DNA of 64,000 nucleotides from Psychrobacter sp. GP33. Its GTDB lineage: Bacteria; Pseudomonadota; Gammaproteobacteria; Pseudomonadales; Moraxellaceae. Positions 45,877-56,219 of this stretch are shown here, in pieces. The stretch spans positions 124,001 through 188,000 of the forward strand of contig NZ_JACGYX010000005.1 of the NCBI RefSeq assembly GCF_014119005.1, read 5' to 3'. The notes beneath the pieces were generated by a model. It saw only the letters and a program-made list of their open reading frames with translations, searched no databases and had not been told where the DNA came from. The position numbers and the translations under genes were made by a program. Position 1 is the stretch's first letter. Each line of letters starts with the position of its first letter.

Positions 45877-46395
45877 CTAAATCGTCTTATAAATCTCATT
45901 CAGTAGATTAAATAATTCGGAGCGTTTATCAATGATAGTTTTTCTATAGTTGGCTGTATCATTGTTATCGAAATGTGCATCTAAAGATTCCACTCTTTTT
46001 TTAAATGCTATTACCGTTTCCCCATATTCTCTTAGTTTAACTGAAGCATTGTTGTATCCAAATAAGAGTAGTAAAGACTCTGCTGTCGTTAATTCACTGA
46101 AGCTGTCAAATAATTTTTGTTGAGTATCTCTCAAACTGTTAGACATAGGGATAGAAGTATCCAAAATTAACCTGCGCCGCCAATCAGTGACGAATGCCCA
46201 GTAGTTTAAAGTAATAGTATTAAAATTCTCCACTTTCTCTGCAACTTCTTTTAGCATCTCGAACTCGCGTTCTACTTTAGATTTTTTAAGCTCATTACGA
46301 TGTTGGGTTGAAGACAATAAAAAAGCAATAACGCCAGCTATCAACGCTCCTAATCCTATTTTTACGGCTGAATCGACCACTTCAATCCAAGTCAT
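45877..46395 (-). CDS. Unknown membrane-anchored helical protein
   Basis: The protein has 172 residues. Residues 11-30 form one membrane helix (IGLGALIAGVIAFLLSS region), and the remainder is helical and charged, with a likely coiled coil and no recognised domain. AGGA six bases before the ATG is a good ribosome site. It lies 29 bases after the ampD stop in the same direction, between two peptidoglycan genes, and looks AT-richer than them. I do not recognise a family. It may be an accessory gene inserted in this locus. Confidence 0.6.
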   Translation of the reverse strand: MTWIEVVDSAVKIGLGALIAGVIAFLLSSTQHRNELKKSKVEREFEMLKEVAEKVENFNTITLNYWAFVTDWRRRLILDTSIPMSNSLRDTQQKLFDSFSELTTAESLLLLFGYNNASVKLREYGETVIAFKKRVESLDAHFDNNDTANYRKTIIDKRSELFNLLNEIYKTI

Positions 46396-46424
46396 AGCTT
46401 TCCTAATTTATAAAAGTGGGGTGA

Positions 46425-47057
46425 TTAATTTTGTTCTAATAATCCCGCAATATCTGCGCGCAATTTTGTCCATTCAAAATAATCACCTGGATCCGTTTTA
46501 CGATTTGGCGCAATATCACTATGTCCGGTTAAATGCCGCCGTGTTTTAGGGTAGGCATGATAGATTGCAGTCACCACTTGTGCCAGAATCTCATATTGAA
46601 CCTCGGTAAACGGCACAAAATCTGAGCCTTCAAGCTCAATGCCAATGCTATAATCATTACATTCAGGTCTACCAAGGTAGCTCGACCTGCCAGCATGCCA
46701 TGCCCGATCATTAAAGTTTACAAACTGAGTGATGCTACCATTGCGTTCAATAAAAAGATGCGAGGAAACCTCAGCACCTTCAATTTTTTGAAAATAAGGG
46801 TGCGCTTGCCAGTCTAATTGATTGGTAAATAAAGCTTTGACATAATGCCTACCATCCACGCTGCACGCGCCAAACTCATTCGGTGGTAAGCTAATATTAT
46901 GAATGACGATCGTATCAATGCTCATGCCAGCAGGGCGCTCATTATAGTTCGGTGAACATAACCATGTGGCTGCTGATAAGCGCCCATCACTGATCGTCAT
47001 TGGAGATACTGAACGTGATAATGTTATTGGTGTTGACAGTGGTAAGGTAGTGGACAT
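46425..47057 (-). CDS. ampD: 1,6-anhydro-N-acetylmuramyl-L-alanine amidase AmpD
   Basis: The product has 210 residues from the ATG at 47057, with AGAGG six bases upstream. The longer start at 47093 is less likely. The amidase_2 domain carries zinc ligands in IVIHNIS (first His), and in HLTGHSDIAPNRKTDPGDYFEW, with SSHLFIERNG between. It removes the stem peptide from anhydro-muropeptides in the cytosol and thereby tempers AmpR-driven beta-lactamase induction where present. No signal peptide is seen, which fits cytosolic AmpD rather than the secreted AmpDh forms. Confidence 0.9.
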   Translation of the reverse strand: MSTTLPLSTPITLSRSVSPMTISDGRLSAATWLCSPNYNERPAGMSIDTIVIHNISLPPNEFGACSVDGRHYVKALFTNQLDWQAHPYFQKIEGAEVSSHLFIERNGSITQFVNFNDRAWHAGRSSYLGRPECNDYSIGIELEGSDFVPFTEVQYEILAQVVTAIYHAYPKTRRHLTGHSDIAPNRKTDPGDYFEWTKLRADIAGLLEQN

Positions 47058-47206
47058 AACAGCCTCTATTATAAGGGATAGCCAAGTGTGCACCCAATGA
47101 ATATGATGAGCAAACGTTATAGCATATTATGCCGATTAATCTTATTAACCCAGTAGTGTTAAAATCGCTCATCACATATACATCATAAAATAAGAGGTGC
47201 TACGCT

Positions 47207-49396
47207 ATGTCGAATATTTCTAATGCTTTTACCCACTGTCATACGTCGCAGCCCATCTGTCAGCGTACCTACTTACCGTTGGTTATTGCCGGTCTGTTAT
47301 TCAGCACGCAGTCACACGCTATATTACCGACCCCCTTGTCACTGGTGACCACTGGCGAATTAGCACCCACTAATGCCGATACCACTACCGTGAAACGTAG
47401 CATTACACGCGCCACGGATAATAGCATCCTTATAAATAATAACAGTGCAGATAATAATATTAATCATAAAACTAGCAATAGCGCTGGCAAGCAAATGGTT
47501 AACTCTAATACCAGTGGTAATGCTAATGCTGAGCAATTATTAACCACATGGCGGCAGCAAGTGCAAACGGACAATCTAGCCGAGCATACAACGTGGCGGC
47601 GACTGCTGTATATTATTGACGATAAAAAAGGCTTGTTTGCTAAAAAAAATACGAAAAGTGAAGTTGATGATGCCGAGTTTTTCTTAACGCCGAATGGACA
47701 ACAAGACGCCGCTGCTGAGCTTGATGCCCTATTGGTAGCAATGGCGGAACAAGTAGCATTGCCTGCCGACACTGCACGCACGGTTGCAAATGATTCTGCC
47801 CTTTGCCGATTTCCAGCGCGTGTACAATGGCTTGCTGAGACATTGAGTATTGATAAGGCTGAGCTGCAAGTCGCATGCCCAGAGCTCGATGACTGGATGG
47901 CAACGATAGCGCCAAAGCAGCTGTCAGTTATGTTTGCACAGGAGTATTTGGACAATCCGATATCTGCTTTTGGGCATACTTTATTACGCATTGACTCGGC
48001 AGCCAGCGCTAAAGACTTTACCCAAATTCATCATGCTTATGCCCTAAATGATACCGTTGATGGCGATAATAAGGATAATTTTGCGCTTTTTGCCATCAAG
48101 GCCATGAGCGGACGTTATGATAATTTGATTGAAATTGACCCATATCCAAAGAAATTAGCCGATTATCTCAAAAACGATGAGCGAGATACTTGGACGTATC
48201 AGCTTGATTTGACGCCTGCAGAAGTCCAACAGATTATGTTACACGTGTGGGAAACTAAGGATTTGTCGATACCTTATTATTTTGCAACCGATAACTGTGC
48301 TTCTGAGATTTTGCGTCTTATCGATGTGGTACGCCCTAACCAGCAGTTATTAAGTCAGCTGCCTTATGTGGTGATTCCCTCTGATGTGGTCAATTTACTG
48401 AATCGTGAAAAGTTACTAACCAACACTCGTTATACTCCAGCGGACGATACCATCCGCCAAGCGCAGCTTAATACTGCGCAAAAGCAGGCAAGATTGGGTT
48501 ATCAGTCTTTGAGTGAAGACGATATCAATAACATTGCCTCGCCAATTATTAATCCGGTATCTAGCCTATCCAAGAATGGTCAAACCTTATTGCCATTGAC
48601 CATCTCCGCCCCTGATAACAATCCGCTTGATCGTCACCCCATGCAACGCGCCCATGTTGGAATTGGGCAGCGCGGCGATAATAGCTATATCGATGTTGGT
48701 CTGCGGGCAGGCTTGCACGATACGCTGGATCGCCCCGCCGGATTTGGTCAGTTTTTTAATTTAGAAGGATTGGCGGCAACCTTACGTTTTTACGATAATG
48801 ATGAAGATAGCAACGGCAATGCGCCAAAGAGTACTGTGTTGCAAAATTTCACCTTGATTCGTGGGCGCTCATTTAATCCAGTAAATTCTGCTAAGAAAGG
48901 CAAAACGTGGGGCGCAAGTATTGAAGCGACCCGTGTTAATGATGGCTCGCAACAAGACGGCACCGACCATTTAGTGGGTAGCACGACGTTAGAGTATGGA
49001 AAATCGTGGGCATTTGGTGCACCGCGTACCGATACCTCAGGTTTGATAAGTGGTGAGATGCCGCCGCAGCTTTGTTATGCTTTTGGCACGGGGGCAGTGC
49101 AAGGCGGGCGCGGGCTGAATAGAGGCTATCGTGTTGGCGCTGGCGTAAACGCGGGTTGCCACTATCAGATTAACAATCAGTTACGTGCGCAAGCTGAATT
49201 GCAACTGCCGTATTGGTATCATGGCAGCAGCGACGCGCCTGATGTTCGTGGTCATTACTGGCAGCCGATAACCACCCTTGGGCTGCACTATGATATTGAT
49301 AAAAAGCAAGCATTGCGCCTTGACGCCAGTTATGAATGGCAAGATCGCATCAATGCCAATGACGATATTAAACTGGCCTATATGCGTTATTTCTAA
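47207..49396 (+). CDS. DUF4105-family envelope protein with C-terminal barrel-like region
   Basis: This 729-residue protein has a signal peptide (about residues 25-40) and a Ser/Asn/Thr-rich segment before residue 100. The DUF4105 (Lnb-type) domain is seen around PISAFGHTLLRIDS and DNCASEILRLIDVVRP, with a Cys that could be catalytic. The last 250 residues are beta-rich with alternating aromatic residues ending in YMRYF, which suggests an outer-membrane barrel. The family has been linked to lipoprotein acylation or envelope maintenance, but the role here is inferred. Length is long for the family. Confidence 0.75.
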   Translation: MSNISNAFTHCHTSQPICQRTYLPLVIAGLLFSTQSHAILPTPLSLVTTGELAPTNADTTTVKRSITRATDNSILINNNSADNNINHKTSNSAGKQMVNSNTSGNANAEQLLTTWRQQVQTDNLAEHTTWRRLLYIIDDKKGLFAKKNTKSEVDDAEFFLTPNGQQDAAAELDALLVAMAEQVALPADTARTVANDSALCRFPARVQWLAETLSIDKAELQVACPELDDWMATIAPKQLSVMFAQEYLDNPISAFGHTLLRIDSAASAKDFTQIHHAYALNDTVDGDNKDNFALFAIKAMSGRYDNLIEIDPYPKKLADYLKNDERDTWTYQLDLTPAEVQQIMLHVWETKDLSIPYYFATDNCASEILRLIDVVRPNQQLLSQLPYVVIPSDVVNLLNREKLLTNTRYTPADDTIRQAQLNTAQKQARLGYQSLSEDDINNIASPIINPVSSLSKNGQTLLPLTISAPDNNPLDRHPMQRAHVGIGQRGDNSYIDVGLRAGLHDTLDRPAGFGQFFNLEGLAATLRFYDNDEDSNGNAPKSTVLQNFTLIRGRSFNPVNSAKKGKTWGASIEATRVNDGSQQDGTDHLVGSTTLEYGKSWAFGAPRTDTSGLISGEMPPQLCYAFGTGAVQGGRGLNRGYRVGAGVNAGCHYQINNQLRAQAELQLPYWYHGSSDAPDVRGHYWQPITTLGLHYDIDKKQALRLDASYEWQDRINANDDIKLAYMRYF

Positions 49397-49446
49397 CAAT
49401 TAATTTTAAGTAATTTATTCAAAATAAATATAAATAAGGATAGCTG

Positions 49447-50304
49447 ATGACGACGCAACAATGGCTGATTATTGGACAAGGCGATATTGGTTTGCCAGTG
49501 ACCAATCGACTTGTACAAGATTCTTTACAAGATAGTGTCGCCGTAACGGGCCTGGCGCGTAGTGAACGTAGCCAATACGCTTTGGATGATAAGGCGGATT
49601 TTATCCAAGCGGACGCATTAACATTAACGGCTGAGCAATTGCAAGAGTTTACCCGTATTGCAGTTATTGTGACGCCTGATGATTATTCAACGGATGGCTA
49701 TCACGCCAGCTATTTAGCAATTTGCCAGCATTTAGCCACACTTGCGGATAAATTAATTAACCTTGAGCGTATTATTTTCATCTCATCAACAGGTGTTTAT
49801 GGGCAAAATAATGGTGAGTGGATTGATGAAAATACTGCGCCTATCGTACCTGAGCGCGGCGCATCAAAAATTATATTGCAAGCGGAACAAGCATTACAAC
49901 AGGGCTTTGGCGATAAAGCGATTATTATTCGTCCAAGTGGTATCTACGGACGCGAGCGGTTGATGCGTCTACGTAAAGCCCGCGAAGAACAAAAAGCGCC
50001 GATTGCTGCTGAGGATTGGAGCAACCGCATTATGGACAGCGATTTGGTCGCGATTATCGTAAAAGTATTGACAATAGATATGCCAAAACCTATTTATATT
50101 GCCACCGATTACGCGCCGGTGACGATTTTCGAATTAACTAAGTGGCTTAGCCAGCAAATCAGTGCCACATTGCCAGAAGTCGATACTTCAAAATCTGCTG
50201 TTACGGGGAAACGGTTACATAGCAACATTCCGTTAGCTTGGCTCACTTATCCTGATTGGCAAGCCGGTTATCAAGATATTTTGCGATATCATGATGATGG
50301 TTAA
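49447..50304 (+). CDS. NAD(P)-binding Rossmann-fold epimerase-like protein
   Basis: This 285-residue protein has a dinucleotide loop LIIGQGDIGLPVTNRL, then IIFISSTGVYGQNNGEWIDE and RPSGIYGRERL, matching YeeZ/SDR-like atypical epimerases. The substrate is unknown. It lacks the YxxxK catalytic pair of classical SDR enzymes, so it may be an atypical reductase or a sugar-nucleotide enzyme. AAGGATAGCTG precedes the ATG. It follows the DUF4105 gene after 50 bases in the same direction. Confidence 0.78.
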   Translation: MTTQQWLIIGQGDIGLPVTNRLVQDSLQDSVAVTGLARSERSQYALDDKADFIQADALTLTAEQLQEFTRIAVIVTPDDYSTDGYHASYLAICQHLATLADKLINLERIIFISSTGVYGQNNGEWIDENTAPIVPERGASKIILQAEQALQQGFGDKAIIIRPSGIYGRERLMRLRKAREEQKAPIAAEDWSNRIMDSDLVAIIVKVLTIDMPKPIYIATDYAPVTIFELTKWLSQQISATLPEVDTSKSAVTGKRLHSNIPLAWLTYPDWQAGYQDILRYHDDG

Positions 50305-50384
50305 TAAAAAAAGAGCCTAAATTGCTTACCAGAATTTTTTTCGATTTCGTTTTTACTTGATATGACTATTGTCTTGGAAACATT

Positions 50385-51383
50385 ATGACTCAGCCTTTTA
50401 CTTCTGATGACCGCTCAGCTCAAAAGCTATCAGGGCAAGGTGTGCATACAGAAGGTAGCGTTGAGCAGTTGTCTTTACTGGCTAATAATGCACAACCTGC
50501 CATTATCCATCCGAATTTTGATCCACGCCAAACCGCGCTTGACCCCGCTCGCCCGCTTAGCGATATTCCAGAACCTACGCGGCGCGTCAATGGTCAGCTC
50601 AATCATCTGTATGGTCGCTCAGGGCGTTTTCATAAGCCCCATACCGACAATCTATCAAAGTGGCAGCTGTTGGCGTCAGAATCGTTTGCCGACTATCTCG
50701 GTTTTCTTAAAGCGGCACAGCTGATAGCGCTTCCGGATAGCTTTTATCATAACCATAGCGAGCAGCCTTTATTAATGTCACTTGATACCATGACGTTGCT
50801 GGATATGGCGGATATTGGGCAGGTTATTAAGAAACATCCGCAGTTAACGCGTTATGGTTTTATGGTCGATAACTTGGTTAGTAATAATGATAAAAATAAC
50901 GACAATAAAATTAATACGGATGAGAAACAGTCTTCATTACGAGCAATCATTAAACGTTATAATCCTAACGAACTATTAAACAGTATCTATGCCGATGATT
51001 GGCAAGTCATATTACAACCTGAGCAATTTGAATCGGGCGTTGGTAGTCTTGCCACCGATATTATGGCGTGTAGTGTGGCAGTACATGTGTTGAGCCAATG
51101 TGCCACCCGTAAAAGTATCAATCACAGCTATAGCGCCGAGCAAATTTGTCAGTATGTGCGTAGCTATATACTGAGCCAAGTTTGTCGCACGCCAGCGTTA
51201 CGCTATCAATATCGTCAAATCCGACTGTTTGCTGGACACATTATCGTAGCAGCGCAGCATTTGGGTTGGGAGTTGCAGATAGCGGAGGATGGTCACTGTT
51301 ACTTTAACGTTTCTTCACGCTGTGGTCTGCTGACGCGCTACGCCAATATGCAAGATTATGCTATCAATGGTTGGTCAAGCTGA
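50385..51383 (+). CDS. Conserved-looking protein of unknown function
   Basis: This 332-residue protein has no signal peptide or membrane segment. The first 70 residues are Gln/Pro/Asn-rich. A middle stretch has an Asn/Asp/Lys insertion near 165-180, and the C-terminal 130 residues are helical with several Cys and Tyr (QICQYVRSYILSQVCRTPALRYQYRQIR). I recognise no motif. It ends 48 bases before pyrE in the same direction. The coding pattern and length support a real gene. Confidence 0.68.
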   Translation: MTQPFTSDDRSAQKLSGQGVHTEGSVEQLSLLANNAQPAIIHPNFDPRQTALDPARPLSDIPEPTRRVNGQLNHLYGRSGRFHKPHTDNLSKWQLLASESFADYLGFLKAAQLIALPDSFYHNHSEQPLLMSLDTMTLLDMADIGQVIKKHPQLTRYGFMVDNLVSNNDKNNDNKINTDEKQSSLRAIIKRYNPNELLNSIYADDWQVILQPEQFESGVGSLATDIMACSVAVHVLSQCATRKSINHSYSAEQICQYVRSYILSQVCRTPALRYQYRQIRLFAGHIIVAAQHLGWELQIAEDGHCYFNVSSRCGLLTRYANMQDYAINGWSS

Positions 51384-51431
51384 CCAATAATGCGTACAAT
51401 AATGCAAAAATTTTCCCCATAGGAATGCCTT

Positions 51432-52124
51432 ATGCACACCCCATCATTTACCGCTCATGACTTTATTCAACTCGCCTTAGATAACCAAGTACTCAAGTTT
51501 GGTGAGTTTGTGCTGAAGTCGGGTCGAGTTAGCCCGTATTTTTTTAATGCTGGTTTATTAGCAACGGGCGAGATGCTATCGCTATTGGCGCGTGGTTATG
51601 CCGATGCCTTAGCGGAACAAATGCAAAAAGCTGGTGATAGCAATAAAGAACTGGTTATCTTTGGTGCGGCGTATAAAGGTATTCCATTTGTGGCGGCAAC
51701 GGCACAAGCACTATGGCTCCATCATGGTATCAATGCCGAGTGGGGATATAATCGTAAAGAAGTGAAAACTCACGGCGAAGGCGGCAATTTAGTCGGCGCT
51801 GATGTAAACGGTAAAGCCGTTTGGATACTGGACGATGTTATCACCGCAGGTACGGCAATGCGCGAAGTGATAGATATTTTAGAAACCGCAGGTGCGAGTG
51901 TTGCTGGTATTCTTGTCGCCTTAGACCGTAAAGAAAAAGGACAAGGCGAGCTTTCTGCCATTCAAGAACTGGTTGCCAATTTACAAGTGCCGGTTCGTGC
52001 CCTCGTTGATATGGATGACTTAATCGGTTATTTAGCCGGTGAACAAAGCGCCCATCAAGACGCCACTCAGGTTGCAAGCCAGCTTGCAAAAATGCAGCAT
52101 TACCGTACTCAGTATGGCGTATAA
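51432..52124 (+). CDS. pyrE: Orotate phosphoribosyltransferase
   Basis: This 230-residue protein has the PRPP-binding motif VWILDDVITAGTAMREV and the early LKSGRVSPYFFNAG. It also has the flexible loop region NRKEVKTHGEGGNLVG, all typical of PyrE. It makes OMP from orotate in pyrimidine synthesis. A 16-residue N-terminus is normal. Length matches the gammaproteobacterial enzyme (about 213) with a short extension. GGAATGCCTT is a weak ribosome site. Context offers no pathway neighbours. Confidence 0.95.
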   Translation: MHTPSFTAHDFIQLALDNQVLKFGEFVLKSGRVSPYFFNAGLLATGEMLSLLARGYADALAEQMQKAGDSNKELVIFGAAYKGIPFVAATAQALWLHHGINAEWGYNRKEVKTHGEGGNLVGADVNGKAVWILDDVITAGTAMREVIDILETAGASVAGILVALDRKEKGQGELSAIQELVANLQVPVRALVDMDDLIGYLAGEQSAHQDATQVASQLAKMQHYRTQYGV

Positions 52125-52210
52125 ATAACCGAATGTTTTTGCCTGTTTATTCATAACCACATCATTAGTAACCACTGTACGCAAAACTACCATACTTAAG
52201 TGAGTCGATC

Positions 52211-53203
52211 ATGAGCCAAGCTGCCCCTTTAGCGTCAAACAGTCGTTCTTTGAATAGCCGTTCTTTAAATATCCTTGTCATCATGGATCCGATTGAACAG
52301 ATTAATTATAAAAAAGACACGAGTCTGGCGATGATGTGGTCAGCGCAAGACCGCGGGCATACACTTGGCTATTGTCAAATTCATGATTTGTGGCTTGATC
52401 GTGGTCAATTAATGATTGATGCGCATCCCGTGACCGTCAAACGTGACCCTGATAATTTTTATACGTTAAGTGAAAAAGCCACTTGTCCAGCTACAGACTA
52501 TGATGTGATTTTAATGCGTAAAGATCCGCCGTTCGATATGCGTTTTACTTATGCCACTCATTTATTAGACCATGCCAAAGCGGTAGGCGTGCTCGTCGTC
52601 AATGACCCAAAAGCGATACGCGACTGTAACGAAAAGCTGTTTGCCACCTGGTTCAGCGATTATATGAGCCCAACGATTGTCACTAGTAAACAGGTACATA
52701 TCCGTAAGTTTATCGCTGAGCAGCAAGATGTGATTGTCAAACCGCTTGATGGTATGGGCGGTACGGGTATTTTCCGCCTGACAGCTGACAGTCACAATAT
52801 TGGCGTCACGCTTGAGATGTTGACCGAGCTTGAAACCTTACCGATTATGGCACAGCGTTATTTGCCTGAGATTAAAGAAGGCGATAAGCGGGTTCTGATT
52901 GTTGATGGTGTGGTCATTGATTACTCTTTAGCGCGTATTCCAACCAAAGGCGAAACTCGCGGCAATTTAGCGGCAGGCGGTAGTGGGGTTGCCATGCCAT
53001 TGACCGATATTGAACGCCAAGTGGCGCATGTAGTTGCACCAATTGTCAAAGAAAAAGGGCTAATGTTTGTCGGACTCGACCTTATTGGCGGACGTATTAC
53101 TGAAATTAATGTCACTAGTCCAACGTGTGTTCGTGAGATTGATGATCAATGCGGTACAGATATCGCCACGGACTTTATAAAAGCCGTTGAAGCGCGATTC
53201 TAA
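52211..53203 (+). CDS. gshB: Glutathione synthetase
   Basis: This 330-residue ATP-grasp enzyme shows the PreATP-grasp start LVIMDPIEQINYKKDTSLAMMW, then DVILMRKDPPFDMRF, DVIVKPLDGMGGTGIFRL, and GLDLIGGRITEINVTSPTC, as in E. coli GshB. It ligates glycine to gamma-glutamylcysteine. Glutathione produced here is the natural persulfide carrier for the ETHE1-like enzyme in this window. An N-terminal Ser/Arg/Asn-rich stretch of about 17 residues precedes the domain and repeats the SRSLN unit. Confidence 0.95.
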   Translation: MSQAAPLASNSRSLNSRSLNILVIMDPIEQINYKKDTSLAMMWSAQDRGHTLGYCQIHDLWLDRGQLMIDAHPVTVKRDPDNFYTLSEKATCPATDYDVILMRKDPPFDMRFTYATHLLDHAKAVGVLVVNDPKAIRDCNEKLFATWFSDYMSPTIVTSKQVHIRKFIAEQQDVIVKPLDGMGGTGIFRLTADSHNIGVTLEMLTELETLPIMAQRYLPEIKEGDKRVLIVDGVVIDYSLARIPTKGETRGNLAAGGSGVAMPLTDIERQVAHVVAPIVKEKGLMFVGLDLIGGRITEINVTSPTCVREIDDQCGTDIATDFIKAVEARF

Positions 53204-53417
53204 ATTATTCCTAAATTTTAAGGCTAATAATGGGCGTAATAGACGTCAGCACGACTCAATCGCTTATGTCATAAAGCGCTGCTTAATAAAAAGGTTTAGG
53301 AATATAGAAAATCAAGGTTTAGACGTTTATTTAGCTATAAAACGCTACATGTCGCGCCTTAATTTACTCTATACTATGCGGGCTTTACGACACGGCTATT
53401 TAATGGATAAATGGTTC

Positions 53418-53450
53418 AAAAATGAGTGTGGTAAAGATACTCATTTTTTT
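53418..53450 (+). terminator. Terminator before murG
   Basis: AAAATGAGT and ACTCATTTT form a nine-base stem with an 11-base loop and following Ts. It likely ends the gshB transcript, so murG should start its own. Confidence 0.7.
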
Positions 53451-53477
53451 GAAAAAAGATAAGAAAGGCTAAAAGCA

Positions 53478-54575
53478 ATGAAGAAACCGCATATATTGAT
53501 GATGGCTGCTGGTACAGGTGGTCATGTGTTCCCAGCGCTGGCAGTCAGCGAATTGCTGGCTGAGCGTGGCGCGGTGATTCATTGGCTTGGCACAGAAAAT
53601 GGTATGGAAAATCGCTTGGTTGCGCCAACCGATTATGCGTTTCACGCCATTGCTATGCAAGGCCTGCGCGGTAAAGGAGTGGGGCGTCTACTTAAAATGC
53701 CGATTACTTTACTATCAGCGACCATGGCGGTTATCAAGATTATTCGTAGTAATAAGATTGATATGGTAGTCGGGTTTGGCGGCTATGTTACTGCTCCGGG
53801 CGGTATTGCCGCACGCATGACGGGGACCCCGCTAGTTATCCATGAGCAAAACGCCATTGCTGGCATGAGCAATCGCTATTTAGCCAAAATTGCTACTAAA
53901 GTACTGCAAGCCTTTGAAGATACCTTTGCCAATAGTGAGCTTGATGGTGACTCTAATAGTAAGTTAGAAACGGTTGGTAATCCGGTTCGCAATGCCATCA
54001 CCGACGTGGCGGCTCCAGCTGAGCGTTATGATGTTAATGATGAATCGCCACTGCGGTTATTAGTGGTTGGTGGCTCGTTGGGTGCACAAGTACTTAATAG
54101 TACCGTTCCTAAGGCGCTAGCACTTATCACTACGCCTTTTGAAGTGCGCCATCAATGTGGTCGTGATAATGAGGCAGTGACGCAAGCGGCTTATGATGCT
54201 GAGGATTTGGGCATTCATCAAACCACCGTGCAGCCTTTTATTACTGATATGGCAGCAGCGTATCAATGGGCAGATATTATTGTGTGCCGCGCTGGCGCGT
54301 TGACTGTTACTGAAATTCAAAATGTCGGTATCGCGGCGATTTTTGTGCCACTCCCAAGCGCGGTAGACGACCATCAAACGGCTAATGCGCATACTTTAAC
54401 AGAGCGTAACGCTGCACTGTTATTACCACAATCTGAGCTAACACCGAAGCGCTTAAGCGATGAATTATCGGTTCTGAATCGACAAGCTTGTCTTGCGATG
54501 GCACAAAAAGGTCATGCGCTTGCCAATCGAAATGCTAGCCAGCAGGTTGCCGATATTATTTGGCACGCCCTCTAA
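53478..54575 (+). CDS. murG: UDP-GlcNAc:lipid I transferase MurG
   Basis: This 365-residue protein has the Gly-rich loop AAGTGGHVFPA (about residues 10-20), the acceptor-binding HEQNAIAGMSNR and the C-terminal GGSLGAQVLN and CRAGALTVTE with ...PLPSAVDDHQ. It adds GlcNAc to lipid I at the inner face of the inner membrane to give lipid II, which MurJ flips. It heads the shortened division and wall cluster murG-murC-ddl-ftsQ-ftsA-ftsZ. Confidence 0.96.
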   Translation: MKKPHILMMAAGTGGHVFPALAVSELLAERGAVIHWLGTENGMENRLVAPTDYAFHAIAMQGLRGKGVGRLLKMPITLLSATMAVIKIIRSNKIDMVVGFGGYVTAPGGIAARMTGTPLVIHEQNAIAGMSNRYLAKIATKVLQAFEDTFANSELDGDSNSKLETVGNPVRNAITDVAAPAERYDVNDESPLRLLVVGGSLGAQVLNSTVPKALALITTPFEVRHQCGRDNEAVTQAAYDAEDLGIHQTTVQPFITDMAAAYQWADIIVCRAGALTVTEIQNVGIAAIFVPLPSAVDDHQTANAHTLTERNAALLLPQSELTPKRLSDELSVLNRQACLAMAQKGHALANRNASQQVADIIWHAL

Positions 54576-54675
54576 GCATAACTTTAATAATTATTTTAAC
54601 AACTATTTTGCCAACCCTATATACCGCATTTTACGATGCCTTAATTTTATGATGCTTTGATAACGAGAAACCCTT

Positions 54676-56148
54676 ATGTCCACAACCACTCTTACTAATG
54701 ACACCGCCGCTACCCCTAGTGATAAAGCATCGCCAACTCGCCTGATTGAAATACCAGAGATGCGTCGCATTCAGCATTTACATTTTGTGGGCATTGGCGG
54801 TGCGGGAATGTGCGGGATTGCTGAGGTTATGAGTAATCAGGGTTATAAAGTGAGTGGCTCAGACATTGCTGAAAGTCCTGTAACAAGACGTTTGCAAGAT
54901 ATTGGTATTGAAATATTTATCGGTCATGATTCCAAAAATATTGCTCAGACAGATGTGGTTGTTGTCTCATCTGCCATTGACCGCAGTAACCCTGAAATCA
55001 CCGCTGCCTTAAAGGCTCGTCTGCCAGTAGTTCGCCGTGCAGATATGCTCGGTGAACTGATGCGCTATCGTCATGGTATTGCTGTGGCTGGCGCTCATGG
55101 TAAAACGACTACCACCAGTCTATTGACAACTATGCTTGCTGAAGGAAATCTCGATCCGACCTACGTGATTGGCGGTAAACTTAATGCGTCTGGCAAAAAT
55201 GCTGCGTTAGGTAGTAGCCGTTTTTTGGTTGCCGAAGCAGATGAGTCTGATGCGTCATTTTTGACCTTACACCCGATGGCAGCGATTGTAACCAACATTG
55301 ATCAAGATCATATGGAAACCTATGGCAATAGCTTTGATAAATTAAAAGCTGCCTATATTCAGTTTTTACAAAATATGCCGTTTTATGGCTTGGCAGTAGT
55401 GTGCGGTGACGATGCTGAACTGTACGCGATGATTGATGATATTGGACGTCCAGTATTGACCTTTGGGCTGGAACCATTCAATGATGTGCAAGCGATTGAT
55501 GTTGTGAGTGAAGGTACTAAAACCCATTTTACCGTCTTGCGCCGCGACCGTAACCCTTTGCATCTTACCTTAAATATTCCAGGTATTCATAACGTTTATA
55601 ATGCGCTGGCTGCCATCACTATGGCGACCGATGAAGGTGTTGATGATGAAGCCATTAAACGCGCGCTACAGAAATTTGCAGGTGTCGGGCGTCGCTTTGA
55701 GCAACATGAACCTGTAAAGGTTGATGACGGCAATATCTTACTCATTGATGATTATGGTCATCATCCAAGAGAGGTTGATGCTACCATTAAAGCAGCTCGT
55801 CAAAGCTTTCCAGAGCGTCGTTTAGTCATGCTATTTCAACCGCACCGTTATACCCGTACGCGCGACTGTTTTGACGATTTTGTAGAAGTACTATCGACTG
55901 TCGATGAGTTGTTATTATTAGATGTGTATTCAGCAGGAGAGAGCCCAATCGCTGGCGCAGATACCAAAGCACTGGCGCGTAGCATTCGATTACGTGGAAC
56001 AGTTGAACCAACGATTATTGATAAGAATAATGTTGCGCCTGCGATGCAGCGCTTACTGCAAGCCAATGATCTACTCTTAACCCAAGGTGCGGGCAACATT
56101 GGACAGATTGCTATCGACTTGGTTACTAATCAGCTTTATCTTAAGTAG
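54676..56148 (+). CDS. murC: UDP-N-acetylmuramate--L-alanine ligase
   Basis: This 490-residue protein has [15 protein letters not shown] (39-44 Gly-rich), the ATP loop GAHGKT at 139-144, EADESDASF and the C-terminal [10 protein letters not shown]. It adds L-Ala to UDP-MurNAc, the first amino acid of the stem peptide. A 35-residue Thr-rich N-terminus precedes the domain. The gene is about 100 bases after murG and 71 bases before ddl. The classical ftsW, murD and murB genes are absent from this cluster. Confidence 0.96.
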   Translation: MSTTTLTNDTAATPSDKASPTRLIEIPEMRRIQHLHFVGIGGAGMCGIAEVMSNQGYKVSGSDIAESPVTRRLQDIGIEIFIGHDSKNIAQTDVVVVSSAIDRSNPEITAALKARLPVVRRADMLGELMRYRHGIAVAGAHGKTTTTSLLTTMLAEGNLDPTYVIGGKLNASGKNAALGSSRFLVAEADESDASFLTLHPMAAIVTNIDQDHMETYGNSFDKLKAAYIQFLQNMPFYGLAVVCGDDAELYAMIDDIGRPVLTFGLEPFNDVQAIDVVSEGTKTHFTVLRRDRNPLHLTLNIPGIHNVYNALAAITMATDEGVDDEAIKRALQKFAGVGRRFEQHEPVKVDDGNILLIDDYGHHPREVDATIKAARQSFPERRLVMLFQPHRYTRTRDCFDDFVEVLSTVDELLLLDVYSAGESPIAGADTKALARSIRLRGTVEPTIIDKNNVAPAMQRLLQANDLLLTQGAGNIGQIAIDLVTNQLYLK

Positions 56149-56219
56149 CTCTTAACAAATAATACTGAAAGTACAATTTTACTAAATAGATTTTAAGCTC
56201 AACTTTAGGAATGTTCCTG

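Noticed and set aside
53187..53462. 91-codon frame between gshB and murG
   Set aside because: It overlaps the end of gshB and the terminator before murG, has no good ribosome site and no recognisable sequence.
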